Positions 55,071 to 64,000 of a stretch of 64,000 nt of DNA are shown here, in pieces. The notes below the pieces were generated by a model that was not told where the DNA came from, did not search any database, and was given only the letters and a program-made list of their open reading frames with translations. The position numbers were made by a program, and so were the translations under genes. Each line of letters opens with the position of its first letter. The first letter of the stretch is position 1. Source of the DNA: Sphingomonas sp. KR3-1 (lineage in GTDB: Bacteria > Pseudomonadota > Alphaproteobacteria > Sphingomonadales > Sphingomonadaceae); assembly GCF_040049295.1 (NCBI RefSeq), contig NZ_JBDZDQ010000001.1:620001-684000 (forward strand), in the 5' to 3' direction.

Positions 55071-55511
55071 TCACCCCCTCTTCAGGTGCGTGATATCCTG
55101 CTTGAGGCCGTAGAGATACGCCGCCCGCCCGTCGCGCACCTCGACATCGGCGGTCACCCGCATCCAGCGCGTCTCGCCGTTCGGGCGGCGGATCTCGGCG
55201 TCGAAGGTGAAGCTGCCGCAGGTTGCGATCGCCGCGTCGCGCAGCCGCGCGAGCTCGGCCTGCGATTCCCGGCTGTACATCGCCACCACGTCGGCGCGGC
55301 GCACCGGCTGGTCCGAAGGCAGGCCGAACAGCTCGAACACCCCCGGCGTCCAGCGCAGCGAATCATCGGAAAGATCGCACTCCCAGGCCGCGGGCATCGG
55401 CGCCAGCACCGCGGGCGCGCTGTCCGGTACCACATGCAGTTCCCGCGCCCAGCCCATCGGCACGCGGCCGGCGCTGGGTTCGGCAACCCGGTCTATCCAA
55501 TGGCGCGGCAC
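55071..55511 (-). CDS. Single PAS-domain protein
   Basis: 146 residues if MPRHWIDRV is used; MGWARELHV (residue 19) is also possible. One PAS domain with PAC end: WECDLSDDSLRWTPGVFELFGLPSD, RRPNGETRWMRVTADVEV, LYGLKQDITHLKRG. No kinase, GGDEF or HTH follows, so it would act as a free-standing sensor or interaction module, perhaps for the neighbouring membrane protein. Confidence 0.82.
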   Translation of the reverse strand: MPRHWIDRVAEPSAGRVPMGWARELHVVPDSAPAVLAPMPAAWECDLSDDSLRWTPGVFELFGLPSDQPVRRADVVAMYSRESQAELARLRDAAIATCGSFTFDAEIRRPNGETRWMRVTADVEVRDGRAAYLYGLKQDITHLKRG

Positions 55512-55595
55512 ACAAACCCCAGTTCCGTTGTTGCCCCTGTGCTACGCCTTCAATGGTTAATGTCCAGTCTGGAACGGCTGCGCCGAATCGATCTT

Positions 55596-55746
55596 TAAAT
55601 GTAGGATTTCATCTGCTTGGCTGTGCAGCGATGCAGAAGCCTCACCCCTCCCTCGTCCGTGATCCCCGCGCTGCGTGGGGGCAGGCTCGCGCGCGCGTGA
55701 ATGTCGATACTTTAGTGACTTTCTGCGCTCGCCCGTGCGCAGGGAC
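55596..55746. repeat. Interspersed intergenic repeat, copy C (reverse orientation, shortened)
   Basis: Read as reverse complement, shares with copies A and B the GAAATCCTACATT block, AGCCAAGCAG, GAAAGTCAC-AAAGTATCGACATTC and GGGCGAG blocks. About 50 bases shorter than A and B. The whole gap 55512-55824 upstream of purL contains this repeat and no gene. Confidence 0.7.
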
Positions 55747-55824
55747 TGTCAAGGGATTCAACATTTCTGCCACGTCCCCACTCGGGGGTGACGCGGGCAG
55801 GCGCCCTCGCTATGGGCTCGTCGC

Positions 55825-58044
55825 ATGACTGACATCACCCCCGAGATCGTCGCCGAGCACGGCTTCACCCCCGAGGAATATGAGCGCGTCCTCAAGGCGA
55901 TGGGCCGCGAGCCCAATCTGACCGAGCTGGGCATCTTCTCGGTGATGTGGTCCGAGCACTGCTCGTACAAGTCGAGCCGCATCCACCTGAAGAAGCTGCC
56001 GACCACCGGCCCCCAGGTGATCTGCGGCCCGGGCGAGAATGCCGGCGTGGTCGATATCGGCGACGGCCAGGCGGCGATCTTCAAGATGGAGAGCCACAAC
56101 CACCCGTCGTACATCGAGCCCTATCAGGGCGCGGCGACCGGCGTGGGCGGCATCCTGCGCGACGTGTTCACGATGGGCGCGCGCCCGATCGCCAACATGA
56201 ACGCGCTGCGTTTTGGCCGGCCGGATCACCCCAAGATGAAGCACCTCATCGCCGGCGTGGTCCACGGGATCGGCGGCTACGGCAATTGCGTCGGCGTCCC
56301 CACCGTCGGCGGCGAGGTCAATTTCCACAAGGCCTATGACGGCAACATCCTCGTCAACGCGATGACCGTCGGCATCGCCGATACCGACAAGATCTTCTAT
56401 TCGGCCGCCAGCGGCGTCGGCAATCCCATCGTCTATGTCGGCTCGAAGACCGGCCGCGACGGCATCCACGGCGCGACCATGGCCTCGGCGGACTTCGGCG
56501 AGGATTCGGAGGAGAAGCGCCCCACCGTCCAGGTCGGCGATCCCTTCACCGAGAAGCTGCTGATCGAAGCGTGCCTCGAGCTGATGGCCTCGGACGCGAT
56601 CGTCGCGATCCAGGACATGGGCGCCGCCGGCCTCACTTCCTCCTCGGTCGAGATGGCCAGCAAGGGCGGTGTCGGCATCGAGCTGATCATGGACGACGTG
56701 CCGCAGCGCGAAACCGGCATGACGCCCTACGAGATGATGCTCTCGGAGAGCCAGGAGCGCATGCTCATGGTCTTGAAGCCCGGCCGCGAGGATTTCGCCA
56801 AGGCGATCTTCGAGAAGTGGGAGCTCGATTTCGCCGTCATCGGCCATGTCACCGACACCGGCCGGATGGTGCTCAAGTGGAAGGGCGACACCGTCGCCGA
56901 CATTCCGCTTGCCCCGCTCGCCGACGAAGCGCCGCTCTACGACCGGCCGCACGTGCCGACGCCCAAGCCCGCCGAGCTGGCCGACGTGCCCGAGTGCACC
57001 GATCCCGCCGCGGACCTGCTCAAGCTGGTCGGCACCCCCGATCTCGCCAGCCGCCGCTGGATCTGGGAGCAATATGACCACATGGTCGGCGGCGACACCG
57101 CGCAGCGCCCGGGCGGCGATGCGGCGGTCGTGCGCGTCCACGGCACCGACAAGGGCATCGCGATCACCACCGATTGCACCCCGCGCTATTGCTTTGCCGA
57201 TCCCGTAGAGGGCGGCAAGCAGGCGATCGCCGAGGCCTGGCGCAACCTCTCCGCGGTCGGCGCGACGCCGCTGGCGGTGACCAACTGCCTCAACTTCGCC
57301 AATCCGCAGCGCCCCGAGATCATGGGCCAGATCGTCGGCTGCCTCGAAGGCATGTCGGAGGCCTGCCGCGCGCTCGACTTCCCGATCGTCTCGGGCAACG
57401 TCTCGCTCTACAATGAGAGCAAGGCGACCGGCGGCGGCTCGGCGATCCTGCCGACCCCGGCGATCGGCGCGATCGGCCTGCTCAAGGACTGGTCGAAGAG
57501 CGTCACCATCGGCTTCAAAGGCACCGGCGACATCCTCATCGCGGTCGGCGAGCGCTCGGGCCATCTCGGCCAGTCGCTCTATCTGCGCGAGCTGCACGGC
57601 CGTGAGGACGGTCCGCCGCCCGCGGTCGACCTGATGGCCGAGCGCCGCGCCGGCGCCTTCATCCGCGCCGCGATCTGCAGCGGCGCGGTCAGCGCCTGCC
57701 ACGACGTCGCCGATGGCGGCCTGGCGGTCGCCGTCGCCGAGATGGCGATGGCCTCGGGCATCGGCGCGATCCTCGACCAGGCTCAGCCCTTCGGCGTCGC
57801 CGAGAGCTTCTTCGGCGAGGACCAGGGGCTTTATGTGGTAACGGTGAAGGACGAGGCGCTGGCCGACTTCCTCGTCGCCGCGGACCGCGCCGGCGTGATC
57901 GCCGATCCGATCGGCCGCACGATCAAGGACCGGATCATCTTCGAGCTGGAGGATGGCGATTTCTGCCTGGCCTTGACCGATCTCAAGGCGGCACACGAAG
58001 CTTTCTTCCCAGAGTTGATGGGGGCAGACGCCGCCCTGGCATGA
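55825..58044 (+). CDS. purL: Phosphoribosylformylglycinamidine synthase II (small PurL)
   Basis: 739 residues, the size of the short PurL that works with PurS and PurQ. ATP/FGAR site: [44 protein letters not shown] and [11 protein letters not shown]. Fourth step of purine synthesis. purS and purQ are not in the window. Preceded by 313 bases with the repeat copy C. Confidence 0.97.
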   Translation: MTDITPEIVAEHGFTPEEYERVLKAMGREPNLTELGIFSVMWSEHCSYKSSRIHLKKLPTTGPQVICGPGENAGVVDIGDGQAAIFKMESHNHPSYIEPYQGAATGVGGILRDVFTMGARPIANMNALRFGRPDHPKMKHLIAGVVHGIGGYGNCVGVPTVGGEVNFHKAYDGNILVNAMTVGIADTDKIFYSAASGVGNPIVYVGSKTGRDGIHGATMASADFGEDSEEKRPTVQVGDPFTEKLLIEACLELMASDAIVAIQDMGAAGLTSSSVEMASKGGVGIELIMDDVPQRETGMTPYEMMLSESQERMLMVLKPGREDFAKAIFEKWELDFAVIGHVTDTGRMVLKWKGDTVADIPLAPLADEAPLYDRPHVPTPKPAELADVPECTDPAADLLKLVGTPDLASRRWIWEQYDHMVGGDTAQRPGGDAAVVRVHGTDKGIAITTDCTPRYCFADPVEGGKQAIAEAWRNLSAVGATPLAVTNCLNFANPQRPEIMGQIVGCLEGMSEACRALDFPIVSGNVSLYNESKATGGGSAILPTPAIGAIGLLKDWSKSVTIGFKGTGDILIAVGERSGHLGQSLYLRELHGREDGPPPAVDLMAERRAGAFIRAAICSGAVSACHDVADGGLAVAVAEMAMASGIGAILDQAQPFGVAESFFGEDQGLYVVTVKDEALADFLVAADRAGVIADPIGRTIKDRIIFELEDGDFCLALTDLKAAHEAFFPELMGADAALA

Positions 58045-58080
58045 GGTTCGCGCCGGGCCGGCAATGGAGGGAGGTCATCG

Positions 58081-58488
58081 ATGACCGAAGGCTATTCCGG
58101 CACGCCGCTGGCGCAGAAGCTGGGGCTCAAGCCCGGCATCCGCGCCTGGTTCTGCAACATGCCCGACAGCGTCCGGGCAGAGATCGATCCCCGGGCGCTG
58201 GGGATCGAGGAATATGAAGCCGCGTCGAGCGGCCTCCAGGCCGCGCATATCTTCGTCACCGAGCGGGCGAAGCTGGAGCGCGAGCTGGAAGCGCTGCTCG
58301 CCCTGATCGACCGGGGCGGCTTCATCTGGGTCTCCTGGCCCAAAAAGGCGGCCGGGATGGAAACCGATGTCACCGAGGACGTTATTCGGGAAGTCGCGCT
58401 GCCCAAGGGTCTGGTCGATATCAAGGTCTGTGCGGTCGATACTATCTGGTCCGGGCTCAAATTGGTGATCCGCAAGGAAAATCGCTGA
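58081..58488 (+). CDS. DUF3052 family protein
   Basis: 135 residues: GYSGTPLAQKLGLKPGIRAWFCNMPDSVRAE, then IFVTERAKLERELEALLALIDRGGFIWVSWPKKA and DVTEDVIREVALPKGLVDIKVCAVDTIWSGLKLV. A DUF3052 member (YdeI-like surroundings in other genomes); unknown activity. A 36-base gap from purL. Confidence 0.82.
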   Translation: MTEGYSGTPLAQKLGLKPGIRAWFCNMPDSVRAEIDPRALGIEEYEAASSGLQAAHIFVTERAKLERELEALLALIDRGGFIWVSWPKKAAGMETDVTEDVIREVALPKGLVDIKVCAVDTIWSGLKLVIRKENR

Positions 58489-58529
58489 GCGCCTCCGGGA
58501 AAGCTCGTAGTGCTGGGGAGGCTCTCGCA

Positions 58530-59219
58530 ATGGCATTATTCGGCATGGCCGAGCACGAATCACTGCCGTGGCAACCCTATCCGGAGTTGACCGACGACGC
58601 GCGGATCGAGCGCGCGCGCACGTTTCTGAGCCATATCGCCACCCGCCGCAGCTGCCGCGCCTTCAACGACCAGCCGGTGCCCCGCGAAGTGATCGAGGCC
58701 GCCCTGCTCGCCGCGGGCTCGGCCCCTAGCGGCGCCAACCGCCAGCCCTGGCATTTCTGCGTGATCGAATCCTCCGAGGCCAAGGCGACGATCCGCGTCG
58801 CGGTGGAGGAGGAAGAGCGCCAATTCTATGCCGGGCTCGGCGGCTCGGCCTGGCTCGGCGCGGTCCGGCCACTCGGCACCGATGCCGACAAGCCCTATCT
58901 CGAAGTCGCGCCCTGGCTGATCGCGGTGTTCGCCCAGCGCTATGCCGACGCGGACGAGCGGGACGAGGCGCGCAACTACAATGTCACCGAGAGCGTCTGC
59001 ATCGCCACCGGGCTGCTGCTCGCCACGCTGCACGCCGCCGGCGTCGCCACCCTGGTCCACACCCCGCACCCGATGCGCTTCCTCAACCGCGTCTGCCGCC
59101 GGCCGGACACCGAGCGCCCGGTGCTGCTGATCGTCGCCGGCCATGCCGCGGAAGACGCCACGGTGCCCGCCGCAACCGCCAGCAAGAAGCCGCTGGAGGA
59201 GATCAGCTCCTGGCTGTAG
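58530..59219 (+). CDS. Nitroreductase family flavoprotein
   Basis: 229 residues. FMN-binding RRSCRAF and SAPSGANRQPWHF are clear, and NYNVTESVCIATGLLLATLHAAG packs on the dimer. Overall pattern is close to the iodotyrosine deiodinase-like branch. Reduces an aromatic or quinone compound with NAD(P)H; substrate unknown. Confidence 0.88.
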   Translation: MALFGMAEHESLPWQPYPELTDDARIERARTFLSHIATRRSCRAFNDQPVPREVIEAALLAAGSAPSGANRQPWHFCVIESSEAKATIRVAVEEEERQFYAGLGGSAWLGAVRPLGTDADKPYLEVAPWLIAVFAQRYADADERDEARNYNVTESVCIATGLLLATLHAAGVATLVHTPHPMRFLNRVCRRPDTERPVLLIVAGHAAEDATVPAATASKKPLEEISSWL

Positions 59220-59247
59220 CGTCCGGCACGGACGAGGGAGGGGTATC

Positions 59248-59685
59248 ATGGCCGCACGCCGCATCGCTCTGGCGACGCTGATCGCCGGCACACTCGACAT
59301 TGCCGCGGCCGCGCTGATGGCGATGCGCGCCGGCCGGACGCCCGACAAGATGCTGCGCGGCGTGGCGAGTGGCCCTTTCCCCGACGCGGTGCATTGGGGC
59401 GCCGGCGGCGCGGTGCTCGGCCTCGCCGTGCATTTCGCGATCATGGCGGCGATGGCCGCCGTCTTCGTCCTCGCCGCCGACCGGCTGCCGCAGCTCAAGG
59501 CCCGCTGGCTGACCGCCGGCATCGGCTACGGCCTCGCCACCTGGGCGGTGATGAACCTGGTGATACTGCCGCTGCGCTGGCCCGCTTTGTTCCCGCATCT
59601 CGACCTGCAGAGCGTCGCGACCGCGCTCTTCTGCCACATCGTGCTGGTCGGCATTCCGATCGCCTGGGTCGCGGCGCGGCGCTGA
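59248..59685 (+). CDS. Membrane protein, DUF1440/YagU-like
   Basis: 145 residues from MAARRIALATLIAGTLDI, preceded by GAGGGAGGGG. Four helices; ALATLIAGTLDIAAAALM and VMNLVILPLRW are recognisable. Resembles YagU-type proteins, unknown role. The next gene begins immediately after its stop. Confidence 0.7.
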   Translation: MAARRIALATLIAGTLDIAAAALMAMRAGRTPDKMLRGVASGPFPDAVHWGAGGAVLGLAVHFAIMAAMAAVFVLAADRLPQLKARWLTAGIGYGLATWAVMNLVILPLRWPALFPHLDLQSVATALFCHIVLVGIPIAWVAARR

Positions 59686-60918
59686 ATGGAGACGTCCGCC
59701 GCAGCGGCGCGGCTTCCCTCGCTGGATATCGTCCGCGGCGTGGCGGTGCTGGGCATCCTGCTGCTCAACATCCTCTCCTTCGCCCTGCCCGAGGCCGCCT
59801 ATGTCAATCCGCGGGCCTATGGCGGCTGGCACGGCCCCGATCTCGCCGCCTGGGCAGTCAACTTCGTGCTGTTCGACGGCAAGATGCGCGGGCTGTTCTC
59901 CTTCCTGTTCGGCGCCTCGATGCTGCTGGTCATCGAGCGGGCCGAGGCCACGGGGCAAAGCGCCGCCCAGGTCCATTACCGGCGGATGGCGTGGCTGCTC
60001 GTCTTCGGCCTCGTCCATCTCTGGCTGGTGTGGAAGGGCGACATCCTCGCCCATTACGCGCTGATCGGGATGATCGCCTATGCGATGCGGCACCAGCCGC
60101 TCTCCGGCCTGCTCGTGCTCGGCACGATGCTCGCGGCGCTCGGCCTGTTCACCTTCGCCAACCTGCCGTTCGACGTATCGCAGATGCTGTGCTGCCACCC
60201 GGACCCGGCCCGGCTCCACGACTATAACCTGTCCTTCGGCCTGCCCGCACCGAGGGACATCGCCGCCGACCTCGCGCTGTACCGCGGCGGCTATGGCGCG
60301 ATCCTCGCCGATCGGCTGCACGACAATTCGGCCTCGCCGCTGTCGCTGGTCGGCTTCTACGGGCCCGAGACGCTCGCCTATATGCTGTTCGGCATGGCGG
60401 CGCTTCGCAGCGGGATGCTGCGCGGCGAATGGAGCCGGGCGCGCTATGTCCGCTGGCTGCTGGTCTGCTGGGGCATCGGCCTGCCCGCCTTCGCCGCGCT
60501 CGCCTGGTGGCAATGGGCGACCGGCTTCGGCCTGATGACGATGGCCGCAGCGGTGCCGCTGGAGGCGCTGGCCCGACCGGCGATGATCGCCGGCTGGATC
60601 TGCCTGATCCTGCTCCTCGCCCGCCCTGGCGGCACGCTGACGACGCGGCTGGCGGCGGCCGGGCGGATGGCCTTCACCAACTATCTCGCGACCAGCCTGG
60701 TCTGCACCGCGCTCTTCTACGGCTATGGGCTGGGCTGGTACGGGCACCTCAGCCGCTGGCAGCTCTATCCGGTGGTCTTCGCAGTCTGGGCGCTCATACT
60801 GCTCTGGTCGAAGCCCTGGCTCGCCCGGTTCGGCTATGGCCCGCTCGAATGGGCGTGGCGCAGCCTGGCGCGCTGGCAAATCCAGCCCCTCCGTATAAAT
60901 GCGAGTGCCTCGCAATAG
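59686..60918 (+). CDS. DUF418 (YeiB-like) multi-pass membrane protein
   Basis: 410 residues, zero gap from the previous stop. N-terminal RLPSLDIVRGVAVLGILLLNI and the DUF418 C-terminal domain GRMAFTNYLATSLVCTALFYGYGLGWYG with ten to eleven helices. Loop with CCHPDPARLHDY. Acyltransferase-3-like relatives; function not established. Its end carries the Fur-like box of bfd. Confidence 0.85.
   Translation: METSAAAARLPSLDIVRGVAVLGILLLNILSFALPEAAYVNPRAYGGWHGPDLAAWAVNFVLFDGKMRGLFSFLFGASMLLVIERAEATGQSAAQVHYRRMAWLLVFGLVHLWLVWKGDILAHYALIGMIAYAMRHQPLSGLLVLGTMLAALGLFTFANLPFDVSQMLCCHPDPARLHDYNLSFGLPAPRDIAADLALYRGGYGAILADRLHDNSASPLSLVGFYGPETLAYMLFGMAALRSGMLRGEWSRARYVRWLLVCWGIGLPAFAALAWWQWATGFGLMTMAAAVPLEALARPAMIAGWICLILLLARPGGTLTTRLAAAGRMAFTNYLATSLVCTALFYGYGLGWYGHLSRWQLYPVVFAVWALILLWSKPWLARFGYGPLEWAWRSLARWQIQPLRINASASQ
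60900..60914 (+). promoter_or_regulatory. Fur-like box upstream of bfd
   Basis: TGCGAG-TGC-CTCGCA is a perfect 6-3-6 dyad of the TGCGA/TCGCA class used by alphaproteobacterial Fur, followed by the half site TTGCGAATCA. It overlaps the last codons of the DUF418 gene and lies 61 bases before the bfd ATG. Confidence 0.6.
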
Positions 60919-60974
60919 TCTTGCGAATCAGTGTCAATAGCCCTACCTCTCGAATCACGAGGCGAGAGGGTCTG

Positions 60975-61145
60975 ATGGTCGTTTGCGTTTGCAATGCTCT
61001 GCGGGAACGGGATGTGCGCGAAGCCGCGCGTAGCGGCGCGACCAGCGCCTGCCAGGCCTATCGGGCGCTCGGCTGCCAGGCGAAGTGCGGCCAGTGCGTG
61101 CCCTTCGCGCGCGAGATCATCGCCCAGGAACGTGCTGCTGCGTAA
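60975..61145 (+). CDS. bfd: Bacterioferritin-associated ferredoxin
   Basis: 56 residues. 2Fe-2S ligands Cys4, Cys6, Cys38 and Cys41 match E. coli Bfd numbering (MVVCVCN ... CQAKCGQC). Gives electrons to bacterioferritin so that stored iron can be released; likely induced by iron shortage through the Fur-like box. Confidence 0.93.
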   Translation: MVVCVCNALRERDVREAARSGATSACQAYRALGCQAKCGQCVPFAREIIAQERAAA

Positions 61146-61247
61146 CAGTCGCAACAGCGAAGAACCGCAGAAATCAGCCATTTTCCGACTGTCCAAGGCG
61201 CCGGCCCGCGCCTATGTTACGCCCCTGAAATCAGGAAGGCACGTGGC

Positions 61248-61730
61248 ATGAAGGGCGATCCCAAGGTCCTCGACTATCTCAACGAGGCGCTCAAGAACGA
61301 GCTGACCGCGATCAACCAATACTGGCTGCACTATCGCCTGCTCGACAATTGGGGCGTCACCAAGCTCGCCGAGCTGGAGCGGCACGAATCGATCGACGAG
61401 ATGAAGCACGCCGACAAGCTGGCCGAGCGCATCCTGTTCCTCGACGGCCTGCCCAATTTCCAGCTGCTTGGCCGCCTGCGCATCGGCGAGACCGTGGAGG
61501 AGATCCTCAAGGCCGATCTCGCGGTCGAGATGGAAGCCATCCCGCTGCTGCGCGACGCGATCCAGCATTGCGAGAGCGTGCGCGACTATGTGTCGCGCGA
61601 CCTGTTCGCCGATATCCTTGAGAGCGAGGAAGAACATGTCGACACGCTTGAGAAGCAGTTCGACATGATCGCCCGCATGGGGCTGCAGAACTACATCCAG
61701 CTCAACAGCGAGCCCGCCGAAGCGAGCTAG
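61248..61730 (+). CDS. bfr: Bacterioferritin
   Basis: 160 residues with GGAAGG upstream. Ferroxidase residues Glu18, Tyr25, Glu51, His54, Glu94, Glu127 and His130 and heme ligand Met52 are all in place. Stores iron in a 24-mer with 12 heme b. Adjacent to bfd, its reductant. Confidence 0.97.
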   Translation: MKGDPKVLDYLNEALKNELTAINQYWLHYRLLDNWGVTKLAELERHESIDEMKHADKLAERILFLDGLPNFQLLGRLRIGETVEEILKADLAVEMEAIPLLRDAIQHCESVRDYVSRDLFADILESEEEHVDTLEKQFDMIARMGLQNYIQLNSEPAEAS

Positions 61731-61734
61731 AGGC

Positions 61735-61943
61735 TTCCTACAGCGACCGCCCCTGCGACTCGCCCAAAGCGCGTTTCCGGCGGCGGAAAGTCACAAAAGC
61801 ATCGACATTCAAGGAGCGGCGCCCCTTCCCGCCCGGCGCAACATGGTTGCGCGCGGGTGCTCCTATCTTTCCTACAGAGTCAAAGAGCGGCCGGGCCCAG
61901 GCCCGGCTGCGCGAGCCAAGCAGGCGAAATCCAACATTGCAAG
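61735..61943. repeat. Interspersed intergenic repeat, copy B (209 bp)
   Basis: Starts TTCCTACA five bases after the bfr stop, ends ACATTGCAAG. Collinear with copy A over its whole length (second TTCCTACA, CAAAGAGCGGCCGGG, GGCTGCGCGAGCCAAGCAGG). Also starts right after a stop codon, like copy A. The gap 61731-62039 holds this repeat and two REP-like hairpins. Confidence 0.85.
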
Positions 61944-61954
61944 ATAGCGGCCAG

Positions 61955-61969
61955 CCCGGCGAAAGCCGG
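61955..61969. repeat. REP-like hairpin, short version
   Basis: CCCGGC-GAAA-GCCGG in the gap after bfr, nested in the same tract as 62006-62025. Confidence 0.6.
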
Positions 61970-62005
61970 TGTCTAAGGCAATCGCGCGGGAACGAGCCGC
62001 ACGAG

Positions 62006-62025
62006 ATCCCGGCTTTCGCCGGGAT
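62006..62025. repeat. REP-like hairpin
   Basis: ATCCCGGC-TTTC-GCCGGGAT followed by GACGG, 15 bases from the Hpt stop; probably terminates the minus-strand transcript. Confidence 0.7.
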
Positions 62026-62039
62026 GACGGAATTTGGTC

Positions 62040-62450
62040 TCAGCCCGCCAGCGAGCGGCGGCCGAACACCGGGCGGCGCTCCACCAGCGGGTTCGATTCG
62101 CGCTCGAGCAGCGACAGCGTTTCCTCGAACAGCGGCCGCAGCGCCACGACATGCTCGAGAATGGTGGTCGGCGTGTCCTGGCGCTCGATGCAGGCGCGTG
62201 CGCTCATCTCGATCGTCTCGGCCAGGTCGCCCAGCGGATCTGCACCGAATTGGCGCGATTCGCCCTTCAGCGTGTGCGCCGGGATCACCATCGCGGCGGC
62301 ATTGTTCGCGCGCATGGCTTCCTCGATTCGCGCGACCGACTTGACGCCGTCCTCGCGGAAATATCCCAGAATCCGCACGAAATTGGCGCCGAGATCGGCT
62401 CGCGCCTGCGAAAAGCTGTCCCAATTCACCAGCTGCACATTGCCGGTCAT
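62040..62450 (-). CDS. Hpt-domain phosphotransfer protein
   Basis: 136 residues. Helical bundle with the phosphorylated His59 in PAHTLKGESRQFGA. Lone Hpt proteins pass phosphate between hybrid kinases and regulators; in Sphingomonas some serve the general stress or cell cycle phosphorelay, but no partner is near. C-terminal extension of about 25 residues is charged. Confidence 0.87.
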   Translation of the reverse strand: MTGNVQLVNWDSFSQARADLGANFVRILGYFREDGVKSVARIEEAMRANNAAAMVIPAHTLKGESRQFGADPLGDLAETIEMSARACIERQDTPTTILEHVVALRPLFEETLSLLERESNPLVERRPVFGRRSLAG

Positions 62451-62554
62451 CGCGTCATTCCCCTACGCCGCCCCTCGAGCTTGGGACAGATTTAGGGCCT
62501 GTGTGTAAACAGCCGGTTGATTTGTGATAAGTTCGTTACGGATACGATCCGATT

Positions 62555-63925
62555 TCAGCTCTTCTCGTGATCGAACGGATTCTTCGGCGCGCGCAGGCTG
62601 AGGCGCACCGGCACTGCGCCGAAATCGAACTCGCGGCGCAGGCCGTTGATCAGGTAGCGCTGATAGCTCGTCGGCAGCAGGTCGACGCGCGTGCCGAACA
62701 GCACGAAGCTGGGCGGACGCGACTTGTTCTGGGTGATGTAGCGCGGCTTGATCCGCTTGCCGCCGGGCGCGGGCGGCGGGTTGGCCTCGATCGCGCGCTC
62801 GAACCAGCGGTTGAGCTGGCCGGTCGAGACGCGGCGCGACCAGGCATCGCGCGTCTCGAAAGCGACCTTGAGCATCGTGTCGAGCCCCTTGCCGGTGATC
62901 GCCGAGACGGTGAGCAGCGGCACGCCCTTCACCTGCGCCAGCCCCTCGTCGAGCGCGGTCTTCACGCCGTTGAACAGGCTGGAGGCGTTCTCGGCCACGT
63001 CCCATTTGTTGAGCACGATGATCAGCGCGCGCCCTTCCTGGAGCGCGCGATCGGCGATCTTGAGGTCCTGTACCTCGAGCCCGCGCGTCGCGTCGAGCAG
63101 CAGCACCACCACTTCGGCGAAATCGATCGAGCGCAGCGTGTCCATGACGGAGAGCTTCTCCAGCTTCTCCTCGACCTTCGCCTTCTTGCGCATGCCCGCA
63201 GTATCGATCAGGCGGACCGGGCGCTTGTTGCCCTCGAAATCCTCCCATTCCCAATCGATCGCGATCGAATCGCGCGTGATCCCGGCCTCGGGCCCGGTGA
63301 TCATCCGGTCCTCGCCGAGCAGGCGGTTGACCAGCGTCGACTTGCCCGCGTTCGGGCGGCCGACGATCGCCAGCTTGAGCGGCGCATTGGGATTGTCGGG
63401 ATCTTCCTCCTCGACTTCCTCTTCCTCGCGATCGACGTGCGGCAGCAGCGCCTCGAACAGGTCGGCCATGCCCTCGCCATGCTCGGCCGAGAGCTGGACG
63501 GGATCGCCGAAGCCCAGCGCCATCGCCTCGATCACGCCGGTCTCGCCCGCGCGGCCCTCGGCCTTGTTGGCGACGAGCACGATCGGCCGGTCGGTCGAGC
63601 GCAGCCAGCGCGCGATTTCCTCGTCGAGCGGCACCACGCCGGCGCGCGCGTCGACCAGGAACAGCGCGACATCGGCTTCCTGCACCGCCGCCTCGGTCTG
63701 CTGGCGCATGCGGCCGGGGAGCGTCGCGACGTCCTCGTCCTCATAGCCGGCGGTATCGATGATGCGGAATTCGAGCCCGAGCAGATGCGCATCGCCCTCA
63801 CGGCGATCGCGCGTCACGCCCGGCTGGTCGTCGACCAGCGCGAGCCGCTTGCCGACGAGCCGGTTGAACAGCGTCGATTTGCCGACATTGGGCCGGCCGA
63901 TGATCGCGACGGTGGGCAAGGGCAT
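62555..63925 (-). CDS. der: Ribosome biogenesis GTPase Der (EngA)
   Basis: 456 residues from MPLPTVAIIG. Two GTPase domains, each with GRPNVGKST or GRPNAGKST, DTAGxxxD-type G3 and NKxD G4 (NKAEG in the first, NKWD in the second), followed by a KH-like domain (ITQNKSRPPSFVLFG). An acidic linker (EEEEVEEED) joins the two G domains. Needed for 50S assembly. The 75 bases upstream hold its promoter region and no complete gene. Confidence 0.97.
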   Translation of the reverse strand: MPLPTVAIIGRPNVGKSTLFNRLVGKRLALVDDQPGVTRDRREGDAHLLGLEFRIIDTAGYEDEDVATLPGRMRQQTEAAVQEADVALFLVDARAGVVPLDEEIARWLRSTDRPIVLVANKAEGRAGETGVIEAMALGFGDPVQLSAEHGEGMADLFEALLPHVDREEEEVEEEDPDNPNAPLKLAIVGRPNAGKSTLVNRLLGEDRMITGPEAGITRDSIAIDWEWEDFEGNKRPVRLIDTAGMRKKAKVEEKLEKLSVMDTLRSIDFAEVVVLLLDATRGLEVQDLKIADRALQEGRALIIVLNKWDVAENASSLFNGVKTALDEGLAQVKGVPLLTVSAITGKGLDTMLKVAFETRDAWSRRVSTGQLNRWFERAIEANPPPAPGGKRIKPRYITQNKSRPPSFVLFGTRVDLLPTSYQRYLINGLRREFDFGAVPVRLSLRAPKNPFDHEKS

Positions 63926-64000
63926 AAATGAAACTCTTCTCGGATCGGTGACTAGCAAAACGGCATATAGTGCAAAAAGCAACGGGCGGGGCCTTTCGAC

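Noticed and set aside
63926..64000. End of an upstream gene such as bamB
   Set aside because: Only 75 bases remain; one minus-strand frame is open without any recognisable end and another stops early, so no gene can be claimed.

Overview
The window is 64 kb of high-GC chromosome from an alphaproteobacterium, most likely a Sphingomonas-type member of the Sphingomonadaceae. This rests on the order aroA-cmk-rpsA-ihfB, the FYDLN zinc-ribbon gene, the DUF1476 ATP-synthase zeta subunit, a ThiS-ThiG fusion, several sphingomonad-style TonB and DUF proteins, and Fur and Zur style operators. There is no phage, transposase, integron, CRISPR array or rRNA. Almost every base belongs to a tightly packed gene, and many neighbours share ATGA, GTGA or TGATG stop/start overlaps.

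Layout, left half. 1-2040: end of a LuxR-type response regulator and its 7TM sensor kinase. 2143-3818: serine acetyltransferase and a class I amidotransferase. 3836-7291: a minus-strand metal operon (DUF2946 protein, ZnuD-like TonB receptor, MerC-domain membrane protein, Zur/Fur regulator) behind a promoter that carries a Zur-like dyad. 7489-16462: tRNA-Ala, FYDLN protein, then aroA, hydrolase, cmk, a large HAD protein, rpsA, ihfB and tRNA-Leu. 16509-25426: peptide-binding lipoprotein, DUF4112, RNase T2, nadC, a phytanoyl-CoA-type dioxygenase, nadA, membrane proteins and an MBL hydrolase. 25563-27493: a BlaI/M56 regulatory pair with a double operator. 27665-27770: a probable sigma-54-driven small RNA. 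27976-32229: grxD, bolA, zeta subunit, quinone oxidoreductase, leuD and leuC. 

Right half. 32310-34056: two tandem diheme cytochromes c. 34116-39512: epimerase, ferritin-like protein, and a coupled cluster scoA-acid phosphatase-DUF5076-scoB-esterase. 39783-47768: outer-membrane barrel, an SdpR/SdpI-like pair that looks leaderless, GST, SMI1/KNR4, TPP enzyme, HxlR/SDR divergent pair, ankyrin, CsbD and a methyltransferase. 47823-53588: lipoprotein hydrolase, thiSG, then aroQ-accB-accC-arsC and a diguanylate cyclase. 53656-60918: AraC/GyrI regulator, membrane and PAS proteins, purL, DUF3052, nitroreductase and two membrane proteins. 60900-63925: Fur-like box, bfd, bfr, an Hpt phosphotransfer protein and der.

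Most of the window is housekeeping: aromatic amino acid, leucine, NAD, fatty acid, purine, thiamine and ketone-body metabolism. The most interesting parts are the self-contained Zur operon with MerC where an inner-membrane importer would be expected, the sigma-54 small RNA, the M56 sensor without a penicillin-binding domain, the SCOT genes split by two unrelated genes, and a family of about 208-bp intergenic repeats. All functional calls come from reading the sequence; no database search was run.
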